64,000 nt of DNA from Sphingomonas albertensis (GCF_014358075.1 NZ_JACONT010000014.1:35923-99922); one strand, 5' to 3'; shown: positions 34,617 through 44,341, counted from the stretch's first letter. Notes: generated by a model from the sequence alone, not told the origin. A program made the numbers and translations.

Positions 34617-34720
34617 ACCACCCCGGCGAAGGCCGGGGCCCAGTTGGTGAGGTCGCAGTAACTAAGCGCAACACTCATCGGCTACGTCCCCCACCTGGAC
34701 CCCGGCCTCCGCCGGGGAGG
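34617..34720. repeat. Intergenic palindromic repeat, family C
   Basis: ACCACCCCGGCGAAGGCCGG left arm, CCCAGTTGGTGAGGTCGCAG inside, and CCCCGGCCTCCGCCGGGG right arm. It shares the GGTCGCAGTAA core with the copy at 43746. Confidence 0.85.
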
Positions 34721-34784
34721 GCGCTATGAAGCCGGAAAGGTACTCTGTGAGCCGTTCGGAGGCTGAGTTCCTATGAGCAGATCC

Positions 34785-36161
34785 CTAAATCCCACCCTCA
34801 TCCAACGACAGCAACGTCGCATTCCCCCCGGCGCTAGTCGTATCCACAGAAACCGCCCGCTCCGCACAGAACCGGTACAAATACCGAGGCCCGCCAGCCT
34901 TGGGCCCGGTCCCCGACAACCCCTCGCCCCCAAAAGGCTGAGACCCCACAACCGCGCCGATCATCGACCGGTTGATATACAGATTCCCCACCGCAGCCTC
35001 GGCCTCGATCACTTCGGCCGCCCGCGCGATGCGGCTGTGCAGACCCATCGTCAGGCCATAACCCTTCGCATTTACTCGCGCGATCGTCTCGCTGAGCTTG
35101 CCCGCCTCCCACGTCGCGACATGCAGGATCGGCCCGAACCATTCCTGGTTCAGATCCTCGATCGCGCCGATCCGCACCAGCGTCGGCGGCACGAACAGCC
35201 CATCAGTCGGCACGTCGAGCGTCTTCAGCCACTGCCCGCGCACGCTCTCACGGTACGCCATCAGCTTGTCGTACGCCGCCTGGTCGATCACCGGCCCGAC
35301 ATCGGTCGCCGGATCACCCGAACGCCCGATCCGCAACGTCTCCATCGCGCCCGACAGCATCTCGATCACGCCGTCAGCGATGTCCTCCTGCACCAGCAGC
35401 AGCCGCAACGCCGAGCAACGCTGCCCCGCAGATCGGAACGACGACGCGATCACGTCCGCCACCACCTGCTCGGGCAGCGCGGTGGAATCGACGATCATCG
35501 CGTTGATTCCGCCCGTCTCGGCGATCAACGGCACGATCGGCCGGCTATCGTCGTCGAGCAGAGCCCGCGCGATCTTGCGCGCCGTCGCGGTCGACCCGGT
35601 GAACGCGACCCCCTGAATCCGCACGTCCGCGGTCAGCGCAGCGCCGACCTCGGTCCCGCCCGTGACGAGGATCAGCACGTCGGCCGGCACCCCCGCCTCA
35701 TGCGCCAGCGCAACCGCAAGCGCGGCGATCCGCGGCGTCTGCGGCGCAGGCTTGGCGACCACGCTGTTACCCGTCACGAGCGCCGCCACGGTCTGGCCGA
35801 GGAAGATCGCCAGCGGGAAATTCCAAGGCGCGATCGTCGCCCAGACACCGCGGCCCTCGATATGCAGCATGTTGCGCTCGCCGGTCGGCCCCGGCAGCTC
35901 GATCGCCTGAAGGTTCGTCCGCGCCTGCTGCGCATAATAGCGACAGAAATCGGCCGCCTCGCGCACTTCGCCGATCGCATCCGCGATCGTCTTGAACGCC
36001 TCCTGCACGCAGATCGCCATCAGTTCGTCACGGTGCTTCTCGAGCAGGTCGGCGAGCCGTTCGAGACAGGCCGCCCGATCATCCACCGGCGTCCGAGACC
36101 AAGCCGGAAACGCCGCATGCGCGCGACCGATGGCAGCCGCAACCTGGTCCCCCTCCCGCAC
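34785..36161 (-). CDS. putA: PutA C-terminal half: delta-1-pyrroline-5-carboxylate dehydrogenase (frameshifted from N-terminal half)
   Basis: This 458-residue segment is the P5C dehydrogenase half of bifunctional PutA. It shows A-P-W-N-F-P-L-A, F-T-G-S-T-A-T-A, the Glu in A-E-T-G-G-I-N-A, the catalytic Cys in R-S-A-G-Q-R-C-S-A-L, and E-W-F-G-P-I-L. It ends with the PutA-specific tail T-S-A-G-G-N-A-T-L-L-S-L. It oxidises P5C/glutamate semialdehyde to glutamate with NAD. It opens with a GTG inside the palindrome at 36149-36172 and has no ribosome binding site of its own. Removing one base from the six-G run at 36168-36173 fuses it to the N-terminal half as a 987-residue protein, the normal size for short bifunctional PutA. 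Confidence 0.9.
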   Translation of the reverse strand: MREGDQVAAAIGRAHAAFPAWSRTPVDDRAACLERLADLLEKHRDELMAICVQEAFKTIADAIGEVREAADFCRYYAQQARTNLQAIELPGPTGERNMLHIEGRGVWATIAPWNFPLAIFLGQTVAALVTGNSVVAKPAPQTPRIAALAVALAHEAGVPADVLILVTGGTEVGAALTADVRIQGVAFTGSTATARKIARALLDDDSRPIVPLIAETGGINAMIVDSTALPEQVVADVIASSFRSAGQRCSALRLLLVQEDIADGVIEMLSGAMETLRIGRSGDPATDVGPVIDQAAYDKLMAYRESVRGQWLKTLDVPTDGLFVPPTLVRIGAIEDLNQEWFGPILHVATWEAGKLSETIARVNAKGYGLTMGLHSRIARAAEVIEAEAAVGNLYINRSMIGAVVGSQPFGGEGLSGTGPKAGGPRYLYRFCAERAVSVDTTSAGGNATLLSLDEGGI

Positions 36162-37749
36162 GCGGGAGGGGGGAATTCACCGCAGCAACCGTCGCCTCCA
36201 GCGTCCCCACATCACTCAAATCCAATCCCGCAGAATTCCGGTGCCCCCCGGCCCCGAACAAATCCACCGGCAACGGAATGCTAGGATGCCGCTTCCCCCC
36301 GACCGCAGCGATCTTAGCCACAGGATCCGCCAAAATCTCAGCCTCGGTCAGCCGCTCGTCCGCCAACTGGTGCACGAAACTGGAATTCGCCCCGTTCTCC
36401 AACAACCGCCGAACCAGATACGCCAGCAGGTCGCGATGCCCCCCGACCGGCGCATACACCCGGCAATGATACCCGTTCTCCTGCACCAGCCGCTCGTACA
36501 GCCCGTCGCCCATCCCGTGCAGCCGCTGGAACTCGAAATCGCGCGAGTTGCCCGCCCACTCCATGATCGTCGCGACCGTCAGCGCATTGTGGCTCGCGAA
36601 CGCCGGCCGGATATTCTCCGCCGCCAGCATGTCCTTCGCCACGGCCAGATACGACACGTCGGTCGCCGCCTTGCGCGTGAACAGCGGATAGTCCGCCAGC
36701 CCCTCGACCTGCGTGCGCTTGATCTCGCTATCCCAATACGCGCCCTTCACCAGCCGCACGTTCATCACGCGGTCCAGCCCGTTCGCCCATTCGATCACCG
36801 GCCGCGCGCGCTTGCCATACGCCTGCACCGCCATGCCGAACCCGTCCCAGCCCTTAAGCGACGGCAGCCCCGCGACCGCGCCGATGATATCCAGGCTCAT
36901 CTCCAGCCGCTCGGATTCCTCCGCATCAACGGTCAGCGCGATGCCCTTCGACGCCGCCTGCACCGCCAGCGCCTCCAGCATCTCGGTCAGCGCAGGCACG
37001 CATTCGTTCCACCGCGCAACCTCGTAGCGCGGGTGCAACGCCGACAGCTTGACCGAGATCGAGTGCCCCGCCGCCGGATCGCGCCCGACCGCATCGACCG
37101 CACCGACATACGCCTGGAAGTATCGCTGTGCATCGGCATGCGTCCGCGCCGCCTCGCCCAGCATGTCGAAGCTCGCCGTAAAGCCCTTGTTCTCAGGGCG
37201 GCGCATCCGCTTCATCGCCTCGTCGATGGTCCGGCCCATCACGAAGATCTCGCCCATCATCTTCATCGCCGCGCCGACCGCCTGCCGCACGAACGGCTCG
37301 CCCGCGCGGCTGATCAGGCGCCGCAGCGGCCCGGTCGATCCCTCGCCGACCAGCACGCGGCCGACCACCAGACCCCAGGTCGCCGAATTGACGAGCTTCG
37401 AGTTCGATTTCCCCGCGTGCGCCCGCCAATCGGCATCGCCCAGCTTGTCCGCAATCAGCAGATCCGCCGTCTCGGGATCGGGCACGCGCAGGAACGCCTC
37501 CGCCAGCGACAGCAACGCGACGCCCTCCGACGAATTGAGCCGATATTCCTGCAGGAACTGGTTCACCCAGCCCTTGCTCTGTGCCGCCCGCAGGTCCGCG
37601 AGCAGTCCCAGCGCATGCCCCATCACCCGCTCACGCGAATCCGAATCGAGCGCGGCGCGGTCCAGCAACGGTTTTAGAACATCGGGTTCGCTCGCGCGGT
37701 ACAGCTTCGCCATGATATCACGGGCATTGGACGTTACGGCAGTCGACAT
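36079..37749 (-). CDS. putA: PutA N-terminal half: proline dehydrogenase (frameshifted before P5CDH)
   Basis: This segment carries the PutA arm and the FAD-dependent proline dehydrogenase barrel: G-R-T-I-D-E-A, G-F-T-A-S-F-D-M-L-G-E-A, S-V-K-L-S-A-L-H-P-R-Y, then D-A-E-E-S-E-R-L and R-L-V-K-G-A-Y-W-D-S-E-I-K. The late motifs are F-A-S-H-N-A and Y-A-P-V-G-G-H-R-D-L-L-A-Y-L-V-R-R-L-L-E-N-G-A-N. After V-A-A-V-N-S the frame passes through a palindrome and about 28 residues of Gly/Arg/Cys-rich nonsense to a stop at 36079. No DNA-binding ribbon-helix-helix is present at the N terminus. Either this is a true frameshift, a slippage site, or a sequencing error in a G/C run. Confidence 0.9.
   Translation of the reverse strand: MSTAVTSNARDIMAKLYRASEPDVLKPLLDRAALDSDSRERVMGHALGLLADLRAAQSKGWVNQFLQEYRLNSSEGVALLSLAEAFLRVPDPETADLLIADKLGDADWRAHAGKSNSKLVNSATWGLVVGRVLVGEGSTGPLRRLISRAGEPFVRQAVGAAMKMMGEIFVMGRTIDEAMKRMRRPENKGFTASFDMLGEAARTHADAQRYFQAYVGAVDAVGRDPAAGHSISVKLSALHPRYEVARWNECVPALTEMLEALAVQAASKGIALTVDAEESERLEMSLDIIGAVAGLPSLKGWDGFGMAVQAYGKRARPVIEWANGLDRVMNVRLVKGAYWDSEIKRTQVEGLADYPLFTRKAATDVSYLAVAKDMLAAENIRPAFASHNALTVATIMEWAGNSRDFEFQRLHGMGDGLYERLVQENGYHCRVYAPVGGHRDLLAYLVRRLLENGANSSFVHQLADERLTEAEILADPVAKIAAVGGKRHPSIPLPVDLFGAGGHRNSAGLDLSDVGTLEATVAAVNSPLPRAGGGPGCGCHRSRACGVSGLVSDAGG
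36149..36173. repeat. 24-bp palindrome plus extra base inside putA
   Basis: CCCCCTCCCGC and GCGGGAGGGGG arms flank AC; the right arm has one additional G, making a run of six. The position is exactly the junction between the PRODH and P5CDH halves. The arms resemble the CTCCCCTCCCGC hairpins found between genes here. Confidence 0.9.
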
Positions 37750-37846
37750 TTTCCAGCTTCCGGTTGGGTGAGGCTTGCGATCCGCTTGCCTGTACGCCTA
37801 GAGACATTTCAGCGCTTAGCGCCAAATGAGCTTTGAGGGGAATGCC

Positions 37847-38323
37847 GTGGCGACGATCACCACCGCGCAGATGCAGCAGCGCATCGGCACCGAGACGGTT
37901 TCCGACTGGGTCGAGGTCACGCAAGAGATGATCGACAAGTTCGCCGATGCGACCGGCGACCACCAGTTCATCCACATCGATCCGGTTCGCGCCGCGCAGA
38001 CCCCGTTCGGCGGGACGATCGCACACGGCTTCCTGACGCTGTCGCTGATGCCTTTGCTGTCGTCGAAGGTGCCGGACGCGCCGCAGATCGAGGGTGCGAT
38101 GATGGGCGTGAACTATGGCGGCGAGAAGGTCCGCTTCCTCAGCCCCGTCCGTTCCGGCAGCAAGGTACGAGGCCGGTTCAAGCTATTGAGTTTCAACGAG
38201 AAAAAGCCCGGCCAGTGGCAGCAATCGATGGAGTTCACCGTCGAGATCGAGGGTCAGGACAAGCCCGCCCTGATCGCCGAATGGCTCAGCCAGGTCTTCG
38301 TCGCGCCTCCTTCCGCCAAATAA
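37847..38323 (+). CDS. MaoC family (R)-hydratase-like protein
   Basis: The 158-residue hot-dog-fold protein has the catalytic signature F-A-D-A-T-G-D-H-Q-F-I-H-I-D with the Asp and His of R-specific enoyl-CoA hydratases. P-F-G-G-T-I-A-H-G-F-L-T-L-S-L follows, then N-Y-G-G-E-K-V-R-F-L-S-P-V. It likely hydrates an enoyl-CoA. The GTG at 37847 has GAGGGG at good spacing; the ATG at 37826 has none. The adjacent thiolase gene, about 60 bases downstream, suggests a shared acyl-CoA pathway. Confidence 0.9.
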   Translation: MATITTAQMQQRIGTETVSDWVEVTQEMIDKFADATGDHQFIHIDPVRAAQTPFGGTIAHGFLTLSLMPLLSSKVPDAPQIEGAMMGVNYGGEKVRFLSPVRSGSKVRGRFKLLSFNEKKPGQWQQSMEFTVEIEGQDKPALIAEWLSQVFVAPPSAK

Positions 38324-38387
38324 CCGATCTTGGCCTAACCCGGCCTAATCTTCTTTCCCCATTCGCCAGCTTTTCGAGAGGTTTATC

Positions 38388-39566
38388 ATGCGCTCAGCCG
38401 TTATCGTCTCCACCGCCCGCACGCCCATCGGCCGCGCCTATCGTGGCGGCTTCAACAACACCCCGGCGCCGACATTGGCGTCGCATTCGATCAAGGCAGC
38501 GGTCGAGCGTGCCGGTATCGACGGCGCCGAAGTCGACGACGTCGTCTTCGGCTGCGCGCTCCAGCAGGGTCATCAGGCCGGCAATATCGCCCGCACGTCG
38601 TTGCTGCGCGCCGGCCTCCCGGTCACCGTTTCGGGCATGTCGGTCGACCGCCAGTGCGCGTCGGGCCTGATGGCCATCGCCACCGCGGCCAAGCAGATCA
38701 TCACCGACAACATGGACATAACGATCGGCGGCGGCGTCGAGAGCATCAGCCTCGTCCAGACCCCGCAGATGCGCGTCGCGCCCGATCCCCAGCTGATCGC
38801 GATGCACAAGGACGTCTACATGCCGATGCTGCAGACCGCCGAGGTCGTCGCCAAGCGCTACGGCATCAGCCGCGACGCGATGGACGCCTACGCGCTCCAG
38901 TCGCAGCAACGCACCGCCGCCGCGCAGGCCGCGGGCTATTTCGACGCGGAGATCATCCCCGTCGACGCCAACATGGCCATCGTCAACAAGGAGACGAAGG
39001 AGGTCACCTACAAGGACGTGACGATCACCAAGGACGAGGGCAACCGCGCCGACACCACGCTCGAGGGCCTGCAGTCGCTGAAACCCGTGATGGGCCCCGA
39101 CTTCACGATCACCGCCGGGAACGCATCACAGCTGTCGGACGGCTCGTCGTCGTCGGTACTGATGGAAGAGAAGATCGCTTCGCAGCGCGGGCTCCAGCCG
39201 CTCGGTCGCTATGTCGGCATGGCGGTCGGCGGCACCGAGCCCGACGAGATGGGCATCGGGCCTGTGGTGGCGATCCCCAAGCTACTCAAGCGCTTCGGCC
39301 TCAAGATGGACGATATCGGCCTGTGGGAGCTGAACGAGGCGTTCGCGGTGCAGGTCCTGTACTGCCGCGACAACCTCGGCATCCCCGACGAACTGCTCAA
39401 CGTCAGCGGCGGCGCGATCTCGATCGGCCACCCCTACGGCATGACCGGCGCCCGCGCGACCGGCCACGCGCTGATCGAAGGCAAGCGTCGCGGCGCGAAG
39501 TACGTCGTCGTCACGATGTGCGTCGGCGGCGGCATGGGCGCAGCCGGGTTGTTCGAAGTGCTGTGA
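38388..39566 (+). CDS. Acetyl-CoA C-acyltransferase (thiolase)
   Basis: The 392-residue protein has the three thiolase signatures: the acyl-acceptor Cys in V-D-R-Q-C-A-S-G-L, then [16 protein letters not shown] with the catalytic His, and C-V-G-G-G-M-G-A-A with the second Cys. N-E-A-F-A-V-Q is also present. It cleaves 3-ketoacyl-CoA or condenses acetyl-CoA. It lies next to a MaoC hydratase and near a PHA depolymerase, consistent with fatty acid or PHA metabolism. Confidence 0.93.
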   Translation: MRSAVIVSTARTPIGRAYRGGFNNTPAPTLASHSIKAAVERAGIDGAEVDDVVFGCALQQGHQAGNIARTSLLRAGLPVTVSGMSVDRQCASGLMAIATAAKQIITDNMDITIGGGVESISLVQTPQMRVAPDPQLIAMHKDVYMPMLQTAEVVAKRYGISRDAMDAYALQSQQRTAAAQAAGYFDAEIIPVDANMAIVNKETKEVTYKDVTITKDEGNRADTTLEGLQSLKPVMGPDFTITAGNASQLSDGSSSSVLMEEKIASQRGLQPLGRYVGMAVGGTEPDEMGIGPVVAIPKLLKRFGLKMDDIGLWELNEAFAVQVLYCRDNLGIPDELLNVSGGAISIGHPYGMTGARATGHALIEGKRRGAKYVVVTMCVGGGMGAAGLFEVL

Positions 39567-39629
39567 CCTTGCAAGGTATCCGGCAAAGGGATATTTAGAG
39601 TTAGGCGAAGGACATTCTCGCCTTTCTGG

Positions 39630-39659
39630 GAGCCTCGACCGTTGCAGCGGTCGGGGCTC
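39630..39659 (+). terminator. Hairpin after the thiolase gene
   Basis: GAGCCTCGACCG pairs with CGGTCGGGGCTC around TTGCAG, about 65 bases after the stop. A clean T run is missing, so it is a weak or factor-aided terminator. Confidence 0.5.
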
Positions 39660-39705
39660 TAATACGTTTGGGGCTTGGCTTGCAGACCAAACCCCGCCCG
39701 TGTGC

Positions 39706-39798
39706 TTATCCTCGACGTGCCACTTCGATGATCTTCACGACCAAGGTTGCAAAGGCGAAGAGCACGCCTAGTATCAGACACAGATCGGTGAGAGACAT
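39706..39798 (-). CDS. 30-residue single-helix membrane peptide
   Basis: AAAGGA lies seven bases before the ATG. The product M-S-L-T-D-L-C-L-I-L-G-V-L-F-A-F-A-T-L-V then V-K-I-I-E-V-A-R-R-G is one hydrophobic helix with a basic end. Small peptides of this look include transporter subunits and type I toxin-like peptides. Support is the ribosome binding site and composition only. Confidence 0.4.
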   Translation of the reverse strand: MSLTDLCLILGVLFAFATLVVKIIEVARRG

Positions 39799-39962
39799 TC
39801 TCGATCCTTTCTGGTCGACAGCAGAACTGCTGCCGCCGACACCATGGCGCGTCGCGCGCGCATTCACCAAGCAGCATCGCATGCGCCGATCGGCCGGCCG
39901 CGCGCAACCAACCCACGCCCCGCCCGTTCTCAGTGGCAATCCAAGCCAATAGGAGAATGACG

Positions 39963-40445
39963 ATGGCCGACAAGGATACCCCGCAGGAAGTCGCAGCGAA
40001 GTTCATCGAGAAGCTGAAGGCCAGCCCGTTCGTGATGATCGGCTTGCATGACGGTGAGCATTCCGAGCCGATGACCGCGCAGATCGACGACGATCAGCCC
40101 AACACGCTGTTCTTCTTCGCCGGCCGCGACAACCGCATCGCCAAGGGCGGCGCGGCGATGGCGCAGTTCGTCGGCAAGGGCCATGATTTCTTCGCCTGCA
40201 TGGCGGGCGACGTCTCGACGTCGAACGACCGCACGCAGATCGACAAGCTCTGGAACAACCAGGTCGAGGCATGGTTTCCGGGCGGCAAGGAAGACCCCAA
40301 CCTGACGCTCCTGCGCTTCGACATCGACAGCGCCGAGCTTTGGGAAACCGACATCTCGATCGGCGGCCGCCTCAAGATGCTGTTCGGCGGCACGATCCGT
40401 TCGGACGAGTCGAGCAGCCACGCGGTGGTAAACTCGATCGCCTAA
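39963..40445 (+). CDS. Pyridoxamine 5'-phosphate oxidase-fold general stress protein
   Basis: The 160-residue protein begins at an ATG behind AGGAG. It has the split-barrel flavin-binding fold of the general stress protein 26-like family: F-V-M-I-G-L-H-D-G, then L-F-F-F-A-G-R-D-N-R-I-A-K-G-G, D-V-S-T-S-N-D-R-T-Q-I-D-K-L-W, and W-F-P-G-G-K-E-D-P-N-L-T-L-L. It probably binds FMN or FAD. The reaction is unknown. Confidence 0.9.
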   Translation: MADKDTPQEVAAKFIEKLKASPFVMIGLHDGEHSEPMTAQIDDDQPNTLFFFAGRDNRIAKGGAAMAQFVGKGHDFFACMAGDVSTSNDRTQIDKLWNNQVEAWFPGGKEDPNLTLLRFDIDSAELWETDISIGGRLKMLFGGTIRSDESSSHAVVNSIA

Positions 40446-40451
40446 CGAATG

Positions 40452-40479
40452 CGGGCAGCCTGCGAGGGCTGCCCGTTTT
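40452..40479 (+). terminator. Intrinsic terminator of the stress protein gene
   Basis: GGGCAGCC and GGCTGCCC arms around TGCGAG are followed by GTTTTCCTC, seven bases after the stop. It could also serve the convergent depolymerase gene. Confidence 0.9.
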
Positions 40480-40481
40480 CC

Positions 40482-41714
40482 TCACCCGTTCGCGGTGATG
40501 AACTCCTCCACCACTGGCGCGATTTTGTCCCGCCAGCGCGAGCCGTTGAAGATGCCGTAATGGCCAGCACCTTCCGCCATGAGGTAACGCTTCTTATCCT
40601 CGGGTAGCGCAGTCGCCAGCGTCAGCGCCGCCTTGGTCTGGCCCAACCCCGAAATATCATCACGTTCACCCTCGACGGCGAGCAGACCGATATCGGTGAT
40701 CGCCGCCGGATCGACCAGCCGACCCCGATGCGTCATGATCCCACGCGGCAGCGCATGGTTCTGGAACACGACGTCGATCGTCTGGAGATAGAATTCCGCG
40801 GTCATGTCGCAGACCGAGCGATATTCCTCGTAGAAATCCTGGCTCTGCGACGCGCTTTCGCCGTCTCCCTGGACGAGATGCTTATACATCTCCCAGTGCG
40901 AGACCATGTGGTTGCCCAGATTCATCGACATGAACCCGGCAAGCTGCAGGAACCCCGGATACACTTTCCGACCCGCACCCGGATAATTGCCCGGCACGGT
41001 CGCGATCACGTTCTGCTCGAACCACGCATGCGGCCGCTCGGTCGCCAGCGTGTTCACTGCGGTCGGCGCCTCGCGCGTATCGACGGGACCGCCCATCATC
41101 GTCAGCGTCTTCGGACGGCACGGGTTCTTGTCCGCGCTCATCAACGCGACAGCGGCATAGCATGGTACCGAAGGCTGGCAGACGGCGAGCATGTGCGTGC
41201 CCCCCTGCCCCTCATTCGCGCCGATCGTCTCCAGATATTCGATCAGGTAGTCGATGTAGTCGTCGAGATCGAACCGCCCTGCCGACAGCGGCACGCTGCG
41301 CGCATCGCGCCAGTCGGTGATGTAGACGTCGGCGAACGGCAGCATCCGCTCGACCGTCCCGCGCAGCAAGGTCGCATAATGGCCCGACATCGGCGCGACG
41401 ATCAGCAGCTTCGGACCGTCCTCCACACCCTCGCGCACGAACCGTTTCAGCTGCCCGAAGTCCTTCCGCAACACGATCTCCTCGCCCACCGCGACCTCGC
41501 GGCCGTCGATCGTCGTCGTGTCGAGCCCAAAGGCAGGCTTTCCGCGAGTCGCATTCGCGTGTGCGAACACTTCGAGCGCCGATGCGACCACCGTACCGCC
41601 GCCCAAATAGGCGAACGGGTTTGCCGGATCGTTGAGCATATCCGCGCCGAAGCTCGCCATCTTGCTGGCGCCGGCCATCATCGAACGCTGGAATTCATAG
41701 GCATCGTAGAGCAT
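40482..41714 (-). CDS. phaZ: Intracellular polyhydroxyalkanoate depolymerase
   Basis: The 410-residue alpha/beta hydrolase begins M-L-Y-D-A-Y-E-F-Q-R-S, the typical start of alphaproteobacterial intracellular PHB depolymerases. It has V-A-P-M-S-G-H-Y-A-T-L-L-R-G-T, V-Y-I-T-D-W-R-D-A-R and the nucleophile region M-L-A-V-C-Q-P-S-V-P, where Cys replaces Ser, as in this family. A late G-H-Y-G-I-F-N-G carries the catalytic His. It mobilises storage polyester granules. GAGGATA precedes the ATG; longer upstream starts are rejected. Confidence 0.93.
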   Translation of the reverse strand: MLYDAYEFQRSMMAGASKMASFGADMLNDPANPFAYLGGGTVVASALEVFAHANATRGKPAFGLDTTTIDGREVAVGEEIVLRKDFGQLKRFVREGVEDGPKLLIVAPMSGHYATLLRGTVERMLPFADVYITDWRDARSVPLSAGRFDLDDYIDYLIEYLETIGANEGQGGTHMLAVCQPSVPCYAAVALMSADKNPCRPKTLTMMGGPVDTREAPTAVNTLATERPHAWFEQNVIATVPGNYPGAGRKVYPGFLQLAGFMSMNLGNHMVSHWEMYKHLVQGDGESASQSQDFYEEYRSVCDMTAEFYLQTIDVVFQNHALPRGIMTHRGRLVDPAAITDIGLLAVEGERDDISGLGQTKAALTLATALPEDKKRYLMAEGAGHYGIFNGSRWRDKIAPVVEEFITANG

Positions 41715-41876
41715 GCGGTATCCTCTCGCCTCATCGGGCTTTGCACGGTGGTAACGCAATTTTGCCGCAGTGCAACGCGCGATCGACCGCCGCTCCGTCC
41801 CGCGCGACCGGATCACCGCTCTCTGCGACGCCCGGTTCTCGTTGAGCGCCACCCCCGCCACTGCTAGGCACCGCGC

Positions 41877-43652
41877 ATGGCCAAGCCGATACCCGAAGAG
41901 AAGACGTCCCGCCGGATCGGCGATCTTGCGATGGTGTGGCGTCACGCCTCCCAATACCCCCACCAGATCGCATTCGCGGGGCTCGCGCTGATGATGACGT
42001 CGGCCGCGACGATCGGCATTCCCTACGGATTCAAGCGCGTGATCGACCGCGGCTTCGGCCCCGGTGCGGGCGGATCGGTCGCCAACTCGTTCCACTATTT
42101 GCTAATGATCGTCGTGGTGCTCGCGCTCGCGACCGCAGTGCGCTTCTACTACGTGTCGTGGCTAGGCGAGCGCGTCGTCGCAGACATTCGCACCAACGTG
42201 CAGCGCCACCTCCTACGCCTGACGCCGCGCTTCTTCGAGGAGAACCGCCCGTCCGAGATCGCCTCGCGCCTGACATCGGATACGGCGCTGATCGAACAGG
42301 TCGTCGGCAGCACGGTATCGATCGCACTCCGCAACACCTTCACCGGCATCGGTGGGCTGATCTACCTGTTCGCGATCTCGCCGAAACTCGCGGGCATGCT
42401 GATGATCGGCATCCCGCTGATCATCCTGCCGATCGCCTTGCTCGGCAAGCGCGTCCGCAACTACTCGCGCACGTCGCAGGACCGCGTCGCCGACGTCGGC
42501 TCGATCGCCACCGAAACGCTCGGCGCGATGAAGGTCGTGCAGGCATTCGGCCAGGAAGACCGCGAGGCCGCGCGGTTCGCGGACGCGGTCGGCGCGACGT
42601 TTGCTGCGGCTCGCGCCCGGATCATGCTCCGCGCGGTGATGACGGCAATCGTCATCGGCCTCGTCTTCGGATCGATCACATTGGTCCTGTGGGAAGGTGC
42701 GATCGACGTAGCCGCCGGCCGCATCAGCGGTGGCGCGATCGCCGCGTTCGTCCTGACCGGAGGCATCGTCGCAGGCGCGTTCGGCGCGCTGACCGAAGTG
42801 TACGGCGACCTGTTGCGCGGCGCCGGTGCGGCCGGACGCCTGTCCGAGTTGCTCCGCGAAAAGCCCGAGATCGCCGCGCCCGCCAACCCGGTCGCCCTGC
42901 CCCAACCGCCACGCGGCGCGCTCGCGTTCGAGGGGGTGCAGTTCCACTACCCGACGCGCCGCGACGTCGCCGCGCTCAACGGCTTCTCGCTCGACGTGAA
43001 GCCGGGCGAGACGGTCGCCGTCGTAGGCCCGTCGGGCGCGGGCAAGACCACGTTGTTCCAGCTGGTCCAGCGCTTCTACGATCCCGACGCCGGGCGCGTG
43101 ACGCTCGACGGCATCGACCTGCGAGACGCCGACCCGGCGGAAGTCCGCGCCCGCATCGCGATGGTCCCACAGGAAACGATCATCTTCGGCGCCTCGGCGC
43201 GCGACAACCTCCGTTACGGCGACTGGTCCGCGACCGACGACCAGCTCTGGGCGGCCGCCGAAGCCGCCAACGCCGCCGAGTTCCTCCGCAAACTACCCGA
43301 GGGCCTCGACACCTTCCTCGGCGAAGGCGGCGCTCGGCTGTCGGGCGGCCAGCGCCAGCGCGTCACGATCGCGCGCGCGCTCCTCCGCGATGCGCCGATC
43401 CTGCTGCTCGACGAGGCGACCAGCGCGCTCGACGCGGAGAGCGAGCGGCTAGTCCAGGAAGCCCTGGAACGGCTGATGGCGAACCGCACCACGCTGGTCA
43501 TCGCCCACCGCCTCGCCACCGTCCGCGCGGCCGAGCGGATCATCGTGATGAGCGACGGCCAGATCGTCGAGGAAGGCTCACACGGATCGCTAATGACCAA
43601 CAGCGGACTGTACGCGCGACTGGCGAGCCTGCAGTTCAACGAGGCGGCGTAG
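41877..43652 (+). CDS. ABC transporter, fused permease and ATPase (MsbA/ABCB type)
   Basis: The 591-residue half-transporter has six membrane helices in residues 35-310. The ATPase domain follows: Walker [11 protein letters not shown]-loop V-P-Q-E-T, signature L-S-G-G-Q-R-Q-R, Walker [12 protein letters not shown] and the switch His in I-A-H-R-L-A-T. Exporters of this type flip lipids or export peptides and drugs as homodimers. The exported substrate is not evident. Confidence 0.93.
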   Translation: MAKPIPEEKTSRRIGDLAMVWRHASQYPHQIAFAGLALMMTSAATIGIPYGFKRVIDRGFGPGAGGSVANSFHYLLMIVVVLALATAVRFYYVSWLGERVVADIRTNVQRHLLRLTPRFFEENRPSEIASRLTSDTALIEQVVGSTVSIALRNTFTGIGGLIYLFAISPKLAGMLMIGIPLIILPIALLGKRVRNYSRTSQDRVADVGSIATETLGAMKVVQAFGQEDREAARFADAVGATFAAARARIMLRAVMTAIVIGLVFGSITLVLWEGAIDVAAGRISGGAIAAFVLTGGIVAGAFGALTEVYGDLLRGAGAAGRLSELLREKPEIAAPANPVALPQPPRGALAFEGVQFHYPTRRDVAALNGFSLDVKPGETVAVVGPSGAGKTTLFQLVQRFYDPDAGRVTLDGIDLRDADPAEVRARIAMVPQETIIFGASARDNLRYGDWSATDDQLWAAAEAANAAEFLRKLPEGLDTFLGEGGARLSGGQRQRVTIARALLRDAPILLLDEATSALDAESERLVQEALERLMANRTTLVIAHRLATVRAAERIIVMSDGQIVEEGSHGSLMTNSGLYARLASLQFNEAA

Positions 43653-43745
43653 AGCCATAACGAGTTCGAGCGTTTCGGGTCGTGACAGTCTACAAGCGCT
43701 CCGTTTGCCCGGACTGGATCCGTAATCATACCCGACCGACAGGCA

Positions 43746-43850
43746 CCTCTCCCGCGGAGGCCGGGGTCCAGTTGGAAAGGTCGCAGTAATGGAGCGCAGC
43801 CGTCGTAATCGACGTTTCCCAACTGGACCCCGGCCTCCGCCGGGGGGGTG
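43746..43850. repeat. Intergenic palindromic repeat, family C
   Basis: CCTCTCCCGCGGAGGCCGGG left arm, CCAGTTGGAAAGGTCGCAGT inside, and CCCCGGCCTCCGCCGGGG right arm. Short related fragments (CCCGAACAGGCCCGGCATGA) follow at about 43937. Confidence 0.8.
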
Positions 43851-44002
43851 CACTGGTTCTAACGGAGTAAGCATCGAGGTGTTTCGGGACGCGGTGCCTC
43901 AAACCTAAATCGATCGATCGTGCTGCATCTTGGATGCCCGAACAGGCCCGGCATGACTGGGCATGATTCGGTTCGTAGACTCAGCCTGAACCTCGATACG
44001 CC

Positions 44003-44341
44003 CTAGACCTTCGTTCCTTTGGGCTTTTTGGGTTTCGGCATCTGCAGTTCCGCGGTCGAGATCCGAACGAGCTGAGCGAGCCACTCGGCGTCGTCCCAGC
44101 GATCCGCATTGACCAGCAGGCACGGCTTCGCGCCCGGATACGGCGGTGCCTCGTCGATTACCCCCGCAAACGCGCGACCGCCTGCGGTCGGCTTCACGAA
44201 CAGCTGGTCGTCGCAGATCATCGCGACCATCCGGCCATCGCAATAGAGCCCGTATTCGCCGAACATAAGCTTTGCGGAGACATCCCCCGCCGCGGCGAGC
44301 TGGTCGACGATGAACGCGACGGTTTTGCGATCGGATGCCAT
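44003..44341 (-). CDS. TfoX N-terminal domain protein
   Basis: The 112-residue protein starts M-A-S-D-R-K-T-V-A-F-I-V-D-Q-L and has the TfoX/Sxy N-domain signature K-L-M-F-G-E-Y-G-L-Y-C-D-G-R-M-V-A followed by D-D-Q-L-F-V-K. The tail is Lys/Pro-rich (K-P-K-K-P-K-G-T-K). Only the N domain is present, as in many stand-alone alphaproteobacterial members; a role in competence should not be assumed. Confidence 0.9.
   Translation of the reverse strand: MASDRKTVAFIVDQLAAAGDVSAKLMFGEYGLYCDGRMVAMICDDQLFVKPTAGGRAFAGVIDEAPPYPGAKPCLLVNADRWDDAEWLAQLVRISTAELQMPKPKKPKGTKV

Noticed and set aside
34773..37677. Two long plus-strand open frames antisense to putA
   Set aside because: Shadows of the proline dehydrogenase and P5C dehydrogenase coding sequence; biased composition and no ribosome binding sites.
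39630..39659. Hairpin after thiolase as a riboswitch or small RNA
   Set aside because: Too short and simple, without conserved riboswitch core; best read as a weak terminator.
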